Notes: a model not told the origin generated them from the letters alone. A stretch of 64,000 bases of DNA from Spiroplasma apis B31 (GCF_000500935.1 NC_022998.1:1054001-1118000), one strand, 5' to 3'; positions 42,678-54,753 are shown, counted from the stretch's first letter. Numbers and translations are program-made.

Positions 42678-42709
42678 ATGATTTTTAATAAATGTTTATT
42701 AGATTTCAT
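42668..42709 (-). CDS. Possible 13-residue leader peptide overlapping the pdhC start
   Basis: AAGGAG lies 7 bases before an ATG (42707-42709) that opens [13 protein letters not shown] and stops at 42668, ten bases inside pdhC. The frame differs from pdhC. It may couple translation to pdhC by reinitiation. Alternatively, it may be the remnant of an older pdhC N-terminus after deletion or frameshift. Confidence 0.4.
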   Translation of the reverse strand: MKSNKHLLKIICQ

Positions 42710-42754
42710 TTATTTTCTCCTTTTTTCTTAATACCCGTATGGAATATACAATTT

Positions 42755-43744
42755 CTAGAATTGGAAGTTTAAAGCTTCTTCCATTTTTAAAATGATTTTA
42801 TTTGGTACTGGTTGGTGATATCCTTCACCAGAATCAAAAGGTATTATTATATCGTACCCTGTACAACGCATAAGTGGTGCTTTTAAATATTCAAAACATT
42901 CTTCTGCCACAGTTGCAATAATTTCTGATGATACTGAGAAAGAACGTATTGCCTCATGAACAACTACCAATCTTCCTGTTTTTTTCACAGACTCTATAAC
43001 CATTTCTTTATCTCAAGGTTGAATACTTCTTAAGTCTATCAATTCGATAGTAACATCTGGATTTTTAGCTTCCAGTTCTGCAATAGCTTTTTGACAATCA
43101 ACAGTTTGGGCACCATATGTGACAACTGTTAAATCATTTCCTTCTTGAATCTTGAAGGCTTCGCCAATAGGTACAGTGTAATAATCTTCTGGCACCTCTT
43201 GTTTAAATGCTCTATATAATTTAGTTGGTTCAAAAACTATAACAGGATCTGGTGATTCGATAGCTGCTAATATCAAACCTTTTGTGTCATATGGGGTTGA
43301 TGGACAAACAACTTTAATTCCAGGAACATGAGCATAAACAGCTTCCATAGCTTCTGAGTGTAACTCAAGCGCTCTAATTCCTCCCCCCATCGGCATTCTG
43401 ATAACAACTGGTGCTGGATATTTACCTCTAGTTCTGTTTCTCATTCTACCAAGATGACCAAATATGTTCTGTAAAGACATTCATCCAAGACCTTCAAATT
43501 GAAGCTCAACGACTGGTTTCAAACCATTCAATGCCATTCCAATAGCGACTCCAACAAACATACATTCACTTATAGGAGCATCAAAACATCTATCTTCACC
43601 GAATTTTTTTTGCAATCCTTCAGTTGATCTAAAGACTCCACCTTCAAATCCAACATCTTCTCCATAAACAACGACTTCTGGTCATTTATTCATAGCAGTT
43701 TCCAAAGCATCTGAGACCGCTTTTACATTATTTAATACTTTCAT
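42755..43744 (-). CDS. pdhB: Pyruvate dehydrogenase E1 beta subunit
   Basis: With PdhA it decarboxylates pyruvate and passes the acetyl group to lipoate. The 329-residue protein has [56 protein letters not shown] and the C-terminal [18 protein letters not shown] codons encode Trp. The ATG overlaps the pdhA stop by one base (TAATG). Confidence 0.96.
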
Positions 43745-44853
43745 TAGTGGTGTCCTCCTTTAGGTTTAGGAAATTTTTCAAAGAAACTTTTAGCTTCATT
43801 ATATTGTTTCACTAAGTCTGGTGTTTTTTCTTTATATACAAAATCAAATACATCCTCTAAATTGTACTCTTTGTTAGCCTCGGCTCAGTCAAACTCAGAT
43901 CTGATAAATTCATCTTGTTCTTGATTAAGAGCCTCTTCTTTTGTATCATCTCAAACTTTTTTACTAATTAAGTAGGCTTTCATTCTAACTAGAGGACATC
44001 TTTTTTGGGCAGCCTCAAACTCATCTTTTGGTCTATATATATCTGGATTGTCAGAAGAAGAGTGAGCACCAAGTCTATAAGTATCGCATTCGATAAAAAC
44101 TGGTCCTTTACCTTCACGAACATACTCAACAGCTTCTTTTACAACACCATAAACAGCTAAAAAGTCATTACCATCCACTTTTATAGACGGTATTCCAGTA
44201 GCAATACCTTTAACCGCAATGTTGATTGCTTTTGTTGATTTTGCATAAGGAGTAGAAATAGCTCATTTATTATTCTCACAAATAAATATTACTGGTAATT
44301 CGTGCAATTTAGCAAAGTTCATAGCCTCGTATGTTTCACCTTCACTCATTCCACCATCTCCAGTGGTAGTAACTACAACTCCTCCTGTTTTTTTATATTT
44401 CTCCGCAAATGCTATTCCTGCAGCTTGTGAGAATTGAGAACCAATAATTATATTTGGTGGTAAACAATTAACTCCCTCAGGAGATTTAGCTCCATACTCA
44501 TTTCCCATTCAGTAAAGCATTATATTTCTCATGGGTACACCCATTTTCAATCATGCTGCATTATTTCTATAACCTGGTGCCAATCAATCCTTACCTTTTA
44601 TTAAAGGTCAAGTATAGCCAAATTCACTTGCTTCTTGACCAGTTGAAGAAAGAAATGATAATAATCTTCCTTGTCTCTGTGCTTTATTTTGAAAATCATC
44701 TTGTCTTCTAGACAAGTTCATTAATTTATAAACTTCCACAAGTTCTTCATCACTAATTTCAGGTAACAAATCTTTATTAACGATTTTACCTGCGGCATCC
44801 ATAATTTCTACTCTTTCATTTTTTATTGGGTCAAATTTCCCTAAGTATTTCAT
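43744..44853 (-). CDS. pdhA: Pyruvate dehydrogenase E1 alpha subunit
   Basis: This is the thiamine-diphosphate-binding subunit of E1. The 369-residue protein has SSTGQEASEFGYTWPL, SQFSQAAGIAFAEKYK, the ThDP motif GDGGMSEGETYEAMNFAKLHELPVIFICENN (GDG to NN, shown in family form), and the loop TYRLGAHSSSDNPDIYR. It begins ten bases after lplA, consistent with an lplA-pdhABCD operon. Confidence 0.96.
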
Positions 44854-44863
44854 ATTTTTCCTC

Positions 44864-45859
44864 CTATTGAATTAACAAATCAAGAATATCTTGGTTTGTA
44901 AAGTTTTCTCCGAAGATGTCTTTAATGTCAAACTCTTCTAAAACCTTTTCCAAATCTTTTGTATTATATTTTGTACCAATCAACCTTTCCTCAAGTTCCT
45001 CTGTACCAGCAAAACCCAAGAAATCCCCATATATTTTAGCGTCCTCAATCACTCCTTTTTTGACTTCTAGAAGAACCTCAACTGTGCCTTTTCCTTCAAA
45101 TCTATTTTTATTACGATAAGAAAATGTCTCGTTTTTGGAGAAAGTTCAGTCTGGGTTGCAATATTTCTTTTTGAAAATCTCTTCGATAGCAGCAAGATCA
45201 TCTTTGGTAAGGACTATTTCTGTCACATCATCAGTTTTTTTATAAGTTTCGATTAGTCTATTCATAAACTCATCTATCTCGATCTTGTTTTCTACCTCTT
45301 GGTTAACATTAGTAACCCTTGCTGCAATAGATTCAATATTTTTAGATAAAATTTTGCTTCTATCGACAGTTAGATATTTGGTAAGTTTGTCTAAATTTGC
45401 GTTAAACAAAATAGTTCCATGTTGTAGAAAACGCTCTTTATGCTTTCACATTGCATTCCCTGATATTTTTTTACCTTTTATAACGATGTCATTTCTTCCC
45501 GAGAATTCTGCTGCTGCTCCCATTTCGTTCAAAGTTGATATTACTGGTTTTAACATTTCCGAGAAAAGAGAAACAGCTTTATTATCTTTATCAGTGTAGA
45601 TAATACTAAAATTCAAATTTCCTAAGTCGTGAAATACTGTACCACCACCGGTGTTCCTTCTAATTATCGTTACACCATCATTTTGTGCCTTTTGCAAGTT
45701 TATCTCCCATGCTGAGTTTTGATTTCTACCGACAACAATGGTATTATCATTCTGTCAAAGAAATAAAATGGGTTGATCATACTTTTCTGCCATTGTAAGA
45801 TATTCTTCAATCGCTAGATTATACCTTGGGTCAACACAAGTCGTTTTATAAATATACAC
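44864..45859 (-). CDS. lplA: Lipoate-protein ligase
   Basis: It attaches scavenged lipoate to the lipoyl domain, here most likely that of PdhD. The 331-residue protein starts YIYKTTCVDPRYNLAIEEYL and has the ligase motif RRNTGGGTVFHDLGNLNFSI and GRNDIVIKGKKISGNAM (lipoyl-AMP binding Lys). The C-terminal accessory domain has the YCNPDWTFSKNETF-like signature. The start is a GTG at 45857-45859 with AGGAG 6 bases upstream. The gene heads the pdh operon, so import-dependent lipoate use and PDH are co-expressed. Confidence 0.93.
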
Positions 45860-46010
45860 AATAAGCTCCTATCTATTCTTCATACAGATAAATTATATTC
45901 TATAAAATAAAATATATGTGTGATATTAGTGAGATTTCTATTTAATGAAATTTTTTTTCAAAAAATTTCCAGTAAAGTATTTATAAAATTATGACTAGAG
46001 GGAAAGTATT

Positions 46011-46886
46011 ATGAAATTACAACACTTAAATAAAAAAAGATTGATATTAGTTGATTTAGACGGTACGGTTTTAAAAAGCAATGGTGAAGAAATACACGAA
46101 AAAACTCTTAATGTTTTAGCAAAAGCAAAAGAGGATGGGCATAAGGTCTGTATAATCACCGGAAGACCGCATAGAGCAAGTATCAAATTTTACAAAGCAC
46201 TAGGATTAAATACTCTATTAACGAATTTCGACGGAGCTCATATCCACGACCCGTATAAACGACAATTTAAAAGAATAGTATTACCTATAAGTGAGGAAAT
46301 AATAAAGAGTATTATCAACATGCCAATAGTTATGAAGGGTACTTCAAATATTCTTATAGAGTCTTACGATAAAGCAATTGTCAAAGAAAAAAATGAATTT
46401 GTTGAAAAGTTTTTTCATTTAGATGATGAAGATGAAGATGAAGAATACTTAATTTCAGATCCTTATGATAAATGAGATGGTCCAGCAACGAATGTAGTTT
46501 TATTCTTAAAAGATAACAAATATAAAGATGAGTTATTACGCCAACTAAGTATGTACAAAAATACAATCAAAATACAGTCTGGTAATGCATACGGTAATTT
46601 AAGTAAAGTATCAATGACGATGATTACACTAACTAACAAGTTAGCTAACAAAGGGTTTGTTTCAGAAATATTAGCACAATATTACAATACTGACATAAGA
46701 GATGTAATTGCTTTTGGAGATCAGATGAACGACTACGAAATGATTAAAAAAGTAGGTTACGGGGTAGCAATGAAAAACGGTTCTGATGATTTAAAGAATG
46801 TAGCAGACGGAATAACAACACTAACAAATGATGAAGGTGGTGTTGGAGATTATTTGGATAAATTGCTAAGAGGCGAAGAAGTGTAA
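46011..46886 (+). CDS. HAD-superfamily hydrolase, Cof type (IIB)
   Basis: This is a probable sugar-phosphate or nucleotide phosphatase. The 291-residue protein has motif I LVDLDGTVLKSNG (nucleophile Asp about residue 15), motif II IITGRPHR, and motif IV AFGDQMNDYEMIKKVGYGVAM with the conserved GDxxND. The long cap between motifs II and IV marks subclass IIB. An unusual acidic stretch DDEDEDEE lies in the cap (about residues 139-146). The substrate is not predictable. Confidence 0.88.
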
Positions 46887-46938
46887 ACTGAATGAGTTTT
46901 TTAATTATTACGGTTTACTATTATTACGGAGGAAGAAA

Positions 46939-47370
46939 ATGAAACTACAAGATAAAGAATATAAACTTAGCACAGGGGTTACAAAAAAACTTTCTGAATT
47001 AACTGGTGAAAAAGGTTTAATAATGTTTTGTTACCCGAAAGCTTTTACTGGGTATTGTACTTTAGAGGTCCAAGAATACGAAAAAAGAAAAAATGAATTT
47101 ATGGAGCTCGGATATAATATCGTCGGGGTTAGTGGAGATGATTACAAAGAGCAAGATAAATTTTCTTGTGAATATGAAATAACTTACCCGCTGATCGCAG
47201 ATATTGATAAAGAACTAATTAAAGAAATAGGTGCTTACGAAAAAGACGTTAATCCCTTCGACACACGCAGAAACACTTATGTCTTAAAAAATAATCTCGA
47301 GTTAGTTAAAGAATTTCTAGATGTAAATCACTTAACACACATAGATGAAGTTTTAAAATTTATTAAATAA
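46939..47370 (+). CDS. Peroxiredoxin, Bcp/PrxQ-like
   Basis: It reduces peroxides through a reactive cysteine. The 143-residue thioredoxin-fold protein has FCYPKAFTGYCTLEVQEY. This contains the family PxxxTxxC motif with peroxidatic Cys at about residue 40. The typical Bcp resolving Cys five residues later is absent (Val instead). Other cysteines are at about residues 31 and 75. GGAGGAAG precedes the ATG. It follows the HAD gene by 52 bases and probably shares its transcript. Confidence 0.88.
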   Translation: MKLQDKEYKLSTGVTKKLSELTGEKGLIMFCYPKAFTGYCTLEVQEYEKRKNEFMELGYNIVGVSGDDYKEQDKFSCEYEITYPLIADIDKELIKEIGAYEKDVNPFDTRRNTYVLKNNLELVKEFLDVNHLTHIDEVLKFIK

Positions 47371-47371
47371 T

Positions 47372-47399
47372 AAAAAGACAGACTGCGGTCTGCCTTTTT
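47372..47399 (+). terminator. Bidirectional terminator between the peroxiredoxin gene and pepF
   Basis: CAGAC (47379-47383) and GTCTG (47388-47392) form the core stem with loop TGCG, extended by AAAAAG and CTTTTT across one mismatch. It serves the convergent peroxiredoxin and pepF genes. Confidence 0.8.
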
Positions 47400-47404
47400 A
47401 TTAT

Positions 47405-49192
47405 TTATTTTTCGTTTGCGAATAAAAGATCTTCTAGCAAATCTAAATAATCATTCATGGCTGCTAAAAAAGGTAGATACGTGTCTAATTGCTCAAAATT
47501 GACCCCGCAGTCATTCAAAATTGACATTGGTTCCTTATGCCCACCTGATTTTAAGAAGTTTAGAATACCTTCTTTATCCCCTTTTTTGTAATCTGTATAA
47601 AGTTTATAACTTGCTACAATATCTAGAGCATATTTATGAACATAGAAAGGTGAGTGGAAGAAATGTGAAATAAACGGTCAATTGTAAACATTTCGATCTT
47701 TGTTATCGAAAAAGTCATAACCAAACTTATCTTCTTTCTCTTTGAATAAATTCATCAAAGTCTCGGATGTTACAGGTTCAGAGTTCTCAATTAACCTATG
47801 AGCCGAGTATTCAAAATCAGCAAATTGTATTTGTCTGAAAAAAGTCGCAATCAAGTCTGTTATTCTCTGTTGAAGTAGATAAATCTTATCTTCCTTAGTT
47901 TCTGTGTTTTCAAAGAGATAATCAAATAATAAATGCTCATTAAATGTAGAAGCGACTTCAGCAAGAATTATTGGATAGTCTGTATTCGGGTATTGTTGAT
48001 ACCTATCTGCAAAGATCGTATGCACTGAGTGACCTAATTCATGAGCCAATGTAAACACGGAGTTGATTTTATCATCTCAATTCATTAATATAATCGGTTC
48101 TAGTCCATTACCACCAGAAGAGTACGCTCCATCCATTTTATTCAAACTCTCAAAGTAATCTATTTTTGAGTCTTGAGAAGCAATGGATAGATAATTTAAA
48201 TACTCTTCTCCCAAACCTTTTAATGATTCTTTTACAATCTCTAAGCCTTCATCAACATTGAAAGTTTTATTATAGCCACTAACCAAGTTTAAGTCTTTAT
48301 CTGTTGTAAAAAACTTATCCAGCTTAAAACTTTTTTTCAATAGTCGTAAGTACCTTGTAAAAATATTTATGTTAGCTTCTCCTACTTCAATTAATTTTAA
48401 ATACGTCTTTTCTCCAATATTATCGTGAAAGAGATTCATTTCCAAGACTGATTTAAACTTACGTACTTTAACATCTTCGAACTGTTTTTGTAAAATAGAT
48501 TCATATATTTTTGCAAAAGAGTGCTTATTATCAATTATATTTTTAAAATATAATTCTCATGCTTTTTGTCGAATATTTTGATCATTAGGAATAGAGTTTT
48601 GTAGGATATCGTAGTAAAGGGTTGCAGTTAAAACCTTATCTCTTCCATCGTGATTTATACTTACTTCTTGTTTATCAGCATATGCTAAAACATCGTAGAG
48701 ATTAGCTACAGCTTCCCTACTTCTAGAAACTTTACTTAAAAGCTCTTCCTTACTTTTTTCTAAAATATGACCTTGATTTCTGAAAAACTCTTTAAAGTTG
48801 AACAAGTAATGTTCTTTTTTATTTTTGATGATTCATTTATTTATTAAATCTTCTCCTAAAGTTAAAAGTTCATTTTTTATAAAACTTGTGTTTATATTGT
48901 AATAATTCAAAGCATTGTTATATAGACTGCTTAGTTCTTGTAGTTCACTATTTGTAGAATCTACATTTATCAAATTAATATAATAACCTAATTTAGAGTT
49001 AAGTTTGTCAACTTTTTCATCAAGTTCTAGATAAAGTAAAAAGTTTTTTTCTTCATTTAGCTTACCTTTAAGGCTAGATAATTCATCCACATATTTTTTA
49101 AGTAGAACTGAGTCTTCTCTTCACTTATTATGATTTTCGTATATGCCACTAAAATCTCATTTGTGTTTACTCTGTGCTTCGTTCCTATTCAT
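47405..49192 (-). CDS. pepF: Oligoendopeptidase F (M3 family)
   Basis: This is a cytoplasmic zinc metallopeptidase that breaks down imported oligopeptides. The 595-residue protein has the HExxH motif in FTLAHELGHSVHTIF (about residues 380-394). It also has GGNGLEPIILMNWDDK and the N-terminal KWDFSGIYENHNKW block. Length is standard for PepF. Multiple TGA codons encode Trp. The start at 49192 is the first ATG of the frame. Confidence 0.95.
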
Positions 49193-49206
49193 TTTAAACC
49201 CCTTTT

Positions 49207-49229
49207 AAAAAAACACCTTCTGGTGTTTT
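49207..49229 (-). terminator. Terminator of pepA
   Basis: AAAACACC (49210-49217) and GGTGTTTT (49222-49229) form an 8-bp stem with loop TTCT. The A run gives a U tract on the minus strand, just after the pepA stop. Confidence 0.8.
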
Positions 49230-49233
49230 GTTT

Positions 49234-50574
49234 TTATTTATTTAATAATTCAAACATTGCTCTAGTCATAGGAGCTCTACCACGTCTGTTTATGTCCGCA
49301 GTTGCTGCTATATCTAAATGTATATAAGCTTTTTTTTCAGCAAATGAATTTAAGAAAGCTGCCGCAGTTGATGAACCTGCTTCGCGTCCTGGTTCTGAGT
49401 TTGCTAAATCAGCTACTTTTGAACATTTCATTGCTTTTAAATGTTCGCAAATCAGCGGTTGTCTTCATATAGATTCTTGCGCTACTTTTGAAGCATTCTC
49501 AAACTCTGAGTAAAATTCATCATTTGTAGAAAATGCACCAGTAAATCATCTACCAAGTGCTACTGCGATTGCACCAGTTAATGTAGCAACAGTTATAATT
49601 TTCTCCGCTTTCTCGTTTCTTATTGCATAAGTAATTCCATCTGCAAGAACCAGTCTTCCTTCTGCATCAGTATTAGTGATTTCAACAGTTTGTCCATTCA
49701 TTGAAGTTATAACTGATTCGGTTAGAGTTGCTTTCCCCCCGATTCTGTTGTCAGTTAACAATCCAATTGAAACCACATTACATTTTGCTTTAGCCTTAGC
49801 CAATGCCATTACAGTTGATGACACTATCACGGCTCCTGACATATCAAATTTCATGTTTTCTAAGAAGTTAGATGGTTTTAGGTTGTATCCACCACTATCA
49901 AAAGTGATACCTTTACCTACTAATGCAGTTCTGGTTTTTGAAGGATCTCCAACATATTCTAATACTACCAATCTTGGTTCCACTGAACTTCCTGCATTTA
50001 CTCCTAAAAATAGACCCATACCTTGTTGTTCTATTTCTTTTTTATCAAGAACAGTTATTTTTATACCTTCTATTTCTTTTGCTTTGTTTACAATTCGATT
50101 TGCGATTTCAATAGAAGTACCAATATTAGGTGGTAAATCTTGTAGGTCTCTAGCAAAGTTCAAGTACTCTAGTTTGATTTGAGATTTATCAAAAATATCC
50201 CCATACTTAGCTGAGTCGAATTTCAAATCATAATTTTTGCTATTTGTTTTTTCAGATTTGAAATCTATTTGTTCATGAGCAGCAAACATTATTGTTTCTA
50301 CAACAGTTTGAAAAGCTTCTTCCTTAACTTCAAACATTTCTAAAAAAGATTCAACGTCAACATTCATATCATATTTGTTAGAAGAAATGAATGCTTCTAA
50401 ATGTTTTCTTAAAGATGATTTACAATTTCCTTTACCAATGAATAAATATATTGTTTTCTCTTCTGATATTAGAGTACCAACACCAGCCTCTTTAACTATA
50501 AGCTCATTCTTTGTATTATTTTCATTGCAAGCTTTTAATGTAACTGCAAAATTATTTTGATTATTTGTTACCAT
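49234..50574 (-). CDS. pepA: Leucyl aminopeptidase (M17 family)
   Basis: It removes N-terminal residues from peptides using two metal ions. The 446-residue protein has the family signature NTDAEGRLVLADGI, VGKGITFDSGGYNLKPS and DLPPNIGTSIEIANRI. The ATG at 50574 (ninth codon of the open frame) is chosen because GAAGGAG lies 8 bases upstream. With pepF it forms a peptide-degradation group. Confidence 0.95.
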
Positions 50575-50646
50575 ATTCTTTTCTCCTTCTTTAATCATAA
50601 ATTTATAATAACATTTTTATACTCTTTTTTTCAGTTATATTATTAA

Positions 50647-51240
50647 TTAACCGATAAAAAAAGTATTTGTACATAATTTATTTCGACATTTACCGTATAT
50701 GTAAAGATCTAAATATGGAAGGTCTTTTTTAAATGTGAGGTAAGTTCTTTTTACTCCATGACCAAAATCACATCTCATCTTCTTATTAGCTAGACTTTTA
50801 TTAACATTTGTGAACTTTGAGCGAAACACATAAATATAATAAGTCTCTTTTTTTAAACGTTCATTTATATCATTGACTTCTTCAAGAATTAAAAATTTTA
50901 AATTATTAATGTCTGGTTCCTTTGTTAAGATTCTTGAAGCTAACTTGTTTCTTGTTCTTATGTTATAAATATGTTTTCTAAGTCGATTGAAAATATCTTT
51001 TGACTCTCCTACATATGTTAAGACTACATTTTCTTTTTTCTTAGAATATATCAAATAAACCCCTGCTGTTTTTTCTTTGTTTATTGATACTTCTTTATGG
51101 TCATATATTATTCTAGTTTTAGATAGTTCACTAACTACATTGTTTACATATGACACACTAGCATTTTTATATTTAGAGTTGCTAGATACTTTAATTTTTC
51201 AAATAGCCTTGAACTCTTTTTGAACTTTTAAATCTTTCAT
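50647..51240 (-). CDS. GIY-YIG domain protein
   Basis: This is a 197-residue protein with a GIY-YIG nuclease fold: AGVYLIYS and LTYVGESKDIFNRLRKHIYN supply the two half-motifs and the conserved Arg. Three or four Cys in the C-terminus (CDFGHG, GKCRNKLC) may bind metal. Short GIY-YIG proteins of this kind are often uncharacterised or related to endonucleases. The start at 51240 is upstream of a GTG, and the frame is open back through a TGA-encoded Trp. A six-codon mini-frame with the best ribosome binding site overlaps the start. Confidence 0.72.
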
Positions 51241-51351
51241 ATTAACATAATATCACTCCGCTCAAAACATTTCGGTTTAACTTTATAATAGTAAGCGTTT
51301 CTAAGTTTTAGCAAGCGTAAGCACATTTTCGAAAAGGAAAGACATTATTGT

Positions 51352-51383
51352 ATAAAAAAATGTTTTACATTTGTAAAACATTT
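51352..51383 (-). terminator. Terminator of tuf
   Basis: AAATGTTTTAC (51358-51368) and GTAAAACATTT (51373-51383) form an 11-bp perfect stem with loop ATTT. The A run at 51354-51360 gives the U tract on the minus strand. Confidence 0.85.
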
Positions 51384-51388
51384 AAACT

Positions 51389-52576
51389 TTATTCTATAAT
51401 TGAAACTACTGTTCCGGCTCCAATTGTTCTTCCACCTTCACGGATTGAGAATTTAGTTCCTTGCTCAACAGCGATTGGTTTAATTAATTCAACTATTAAT
51501 TCAACATTATCACCTGGCATAACCATATCGATTCCTGCAGGCAATTGTACTTCACCAGTTACGTCTGTAGTACGGAAGTAGAATTGCGGACGATATTTGT
51601 TGAAGAATGGCTTGTGACGTCCACCTTCTTCTTGTGTAAGTGCATATACTGAAGCATTCAACTTAGTATGTGGTTTGATTGTTCCTGGTTTTGCAAGAAC
51701 TTGTCCACGTTCGATATTACTTCTATCAACACCTCTTAGTAATGCTCCAACATTATCACCAGCTTCAGCGAAGTCTAATAATTTTCTAAACATTTCTAAT
51801 CCAGTAACAACAACTTTTTTACTTGTTTCTACTAATCCTACAATTTCAACTTCTTCGTTAACTTTGATGATTCCTCTTTCAACTCTACCAGTTGCAACAG
51901 TACCACGACCAGTAATTGTGAACACATCTTCAACAGGCATTAAGAATGTTTTTTCAGTATCACGAGCAGGTGTAGGAATAAATGAGTCAACAGCATCCAT
52001 TAGTTCTTCTACTTTAGCTACTCATTTTTCGTCTCCGTTTAATGCTCCCAATGCAGACCCTCTAATAACAGGGGCTCCATCTCCATCAAAATCATAAGCA
52101 GATAATAATTCTCTTACTTCCATTTCAACTAGGTCGATCATTTCCTCATCATCAACCATGTCACATTTGTTTAAGAAAACAACGATTGCTGGAACACCAA
52201 CTTGTCTTGAAAGTAAGATGTGTTCTCTAGTTTGAGGCATTGGTCCATCAGTTGCCGCAACAACTAATATTCCTCCATCCATTTGGGCTGCACCTGTAAT
52301 CATGTTTTTAACATAATCGGCGTGTCCTGGACAGTCTACGTGAGCGTAGTGTCTCTTGTCTGTTTTATACTCAACGTGTGAAGTATTAATTGTAATACCA
52401 CGTTCTCTTTCTTCGGGAGCATTATCGATATTTGCGTAATCTTTAAATTCTGCTCCTCCTTTTGAAGCTAATACTTTAGTAATAGCAGCTGTTAGTGTAG
52501 TTTTACCGTGGTCAACGTGTCCTATTGTCCCAATATTAACGTGGGGTAAACTACGGTCAAATGATTCTTTTGCCAT
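51389..52576 (-). CDS. tuf: Elongation factor Tu
   Basis: EF-Tu delivers aminoacyl-tRNA to the ribosome. The 395-residue protein has the GTPase motifs GHVDHGKTT (residues 19-27), DCPGHADYV and NKCDMVDD, plus [13 protein letters not shown] in domain 2 and [13 protein letters not shown] at the C-terminus. One TGA-encoded Trp near 52000 splits it under the standard code. It follows fusA by 107 bases. Confidence 0.99.
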
Positions 52577-52683
52577 ATTTTCATTCCTTTCATTTTGGCT
52601 TTATAATAAAAAGTCATAAATAATTTTAATTGATTTTATACAAAATACAATAGTTTTATATTTGATAAATATAATAGAGAAGT

Positions 52684-54753
52684 TTACTTCCCATTTTTCT
52701 TAATAATTTCCTCAGCAATATTTTTTGGGGCTTCGTTATAGTGACTGAACATCATAGTATAATTTCCACGCCCTTGGGTGAATGATCTCAACTCTGTTGC
52801 ATAACCAAACATTTCTGACAATGGTACTTTTGCTTTTACAGTTTGAGCATTTCCTCTTTGTTCTGAACCCTCAATTAAACCACGTTTTGAAGAAATATTC
52901 CCCATAACGTCTCCATAATATTCATCAGGCACAGTTACTTCAACTGACATTATTGGTTCTAATAAAACTGGGTTAGTTTTTTTAGCAGCTTCCTTCAAAG
53001 CAAGTGATGAAGCTATTTTATAAGCCATCTCGTTAGAGTCGACGTCATGGTAAGATCCATCAACGATAGTAGCTTTTACATCTATCATAGGGAAACCAGC
53101 AATTACACCATTTTGTAATGCGTTTTCTAGACCAACTCTAGCGGCGTTAATATATTCTTTTGAGATTTTACCCCCAACGATTTTATCAACTCATTCAAAA
53201 CCTTTGTCATGATTAGGTTCGAACTCTATAACTACGTGACCATATTGACCACGTCCACCAGATTGTTTAACATATTTACCTTCAACTCTAGCAGACTGAC
53301 GTATTGTTTCACGATAAGAAACTTGTGGTGCTCCAACATTAGTATCTACTTTGAATTCACGTTTCAATCTATCAACGATGATGTCTAGGTGTAATTCACC
53401 CATACCCGCGATAATTGTTTGTCCTGTTTCTTCATCTGTATAAGTTCTAAAAGTTGGGTCTTCTTCAGACAACTTGTTTAATGATATACCTAATTTTTCT
53501 TGGTCAGCTTTTGTTTTTGGTTCTAACGCTAAGTGAATAACAGGTTCTGGGAAAATCATTGATTCTAATATTATTGGATTTTTCTCATCTGTTAGAGTAT
53601 CACCTGTTGTGGTATCTTTTAATCCAACAGCTGCAGCAATATCCCCAGCATATACTTGTTCGATTTCTTCTCTATTGTTGGCGTGCATTTTCAATAAACG
53701 ACCAACTCTTTCTTTTTTATCCTTTGTAGCATTTAAAACATAACTACCTTTTGAAAGTACACCTGAATATACTCTAAAGAAAGTTAGCTTACCAACAAAT
53801 GGATCAGTCATGATTTTGAAAGCAAGTGCAGAGAATGGTTCAGCATCATCTGGATGTCTAAATGCTTCAGAACCATCTTCAAGTGTACCTTTGATTGAAG
53901 GAACATCTAATGGTGATGGTAAATAATCAACAACTGCGTCAAGCAGTAATTTAACACCTTTATTTTTAAATGCAGACCCAGCAAGCACTGGGAAAAACTC
54001 AGCAGATATTACACCTTTTCTTATTGCTGATTTTAATTCAGGAATGGTTATTTCCTCACCATCAAGGAACTTAACCATCAATTCTTCGTCATATTCAACA
54101 GCAGCCTCTATTAAGTTTGCTCTTAATTCCTCTGCAGACTCTTTTAAGTCACTAGGAATTTCAATTTCTTTAGCGATTTCGTCAGCTGCACCGTCAAAGG
54201 TTCACGCCTTCATTTCAACTAAATCAATGATTCCTGAGAATTGATCTTCAGCCCCAATTGGTAATTGAATGGGAGAAGCTTTTGCTCCTAATCTTTCGCC
54301 GATTGTTTTAACTGAGTAAAGAAAGTCAGCTCCTGTTTTATCCATTTTGTTAACAAAAACAATTCTTGGTACTTTGTAAGTTGTTGCTTGTCTTCAAACT
54401 GTTTCTGTTTGGGGTTCAACCCCACTTTGACCATCTAAAACTGCTACTGCTCCATCAAGGACTCTCAAAGATCTTTCAACTTCAACTGTGAAGTCAACGT
54501 GTCCCGGAGTATCAATAATGTTAAAGCGGTGATCTGCTCAAAAAGCAGTTGTAGCAGCAGAAGTAATTGTTATTCCACGTTCTTGTTCTTGAGCCATTCA
54601 ATCCATTTGTGATTCACCTTCATGTGTTTCACCAATTTTATGAATTTTACCTGTGTGAAATAAGATACGTTCTGTTGTTGTGGTTTTACCGGCGTCTATA
54701 TGGGCCATAATTCCAAAATTACGAGTCCTATCTAGACTAAATTCTCTTGGCAT
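52684..54753 (-). CDS. fusA: Elongation factor G
   Basis: EF-G drives ribosomal translocation. The 689-residue protein has [36 protein letters not shown] (in two blocks), [10 protein letters not shown], the domain [18 protein letters not shown] segment and [22 protein letters not shown] codons encode Trp. It lies 23 bases after rpsG. Confidence 0.99.

Noticed and set aside
53200-53230. GGTTCGA-like T-loop words as a tRNA hint
   Set aside because: They fall inside fusA coding sequence and no acceptor or anticodon stem can be formed around them. No tRNA was found in any intergenic region.
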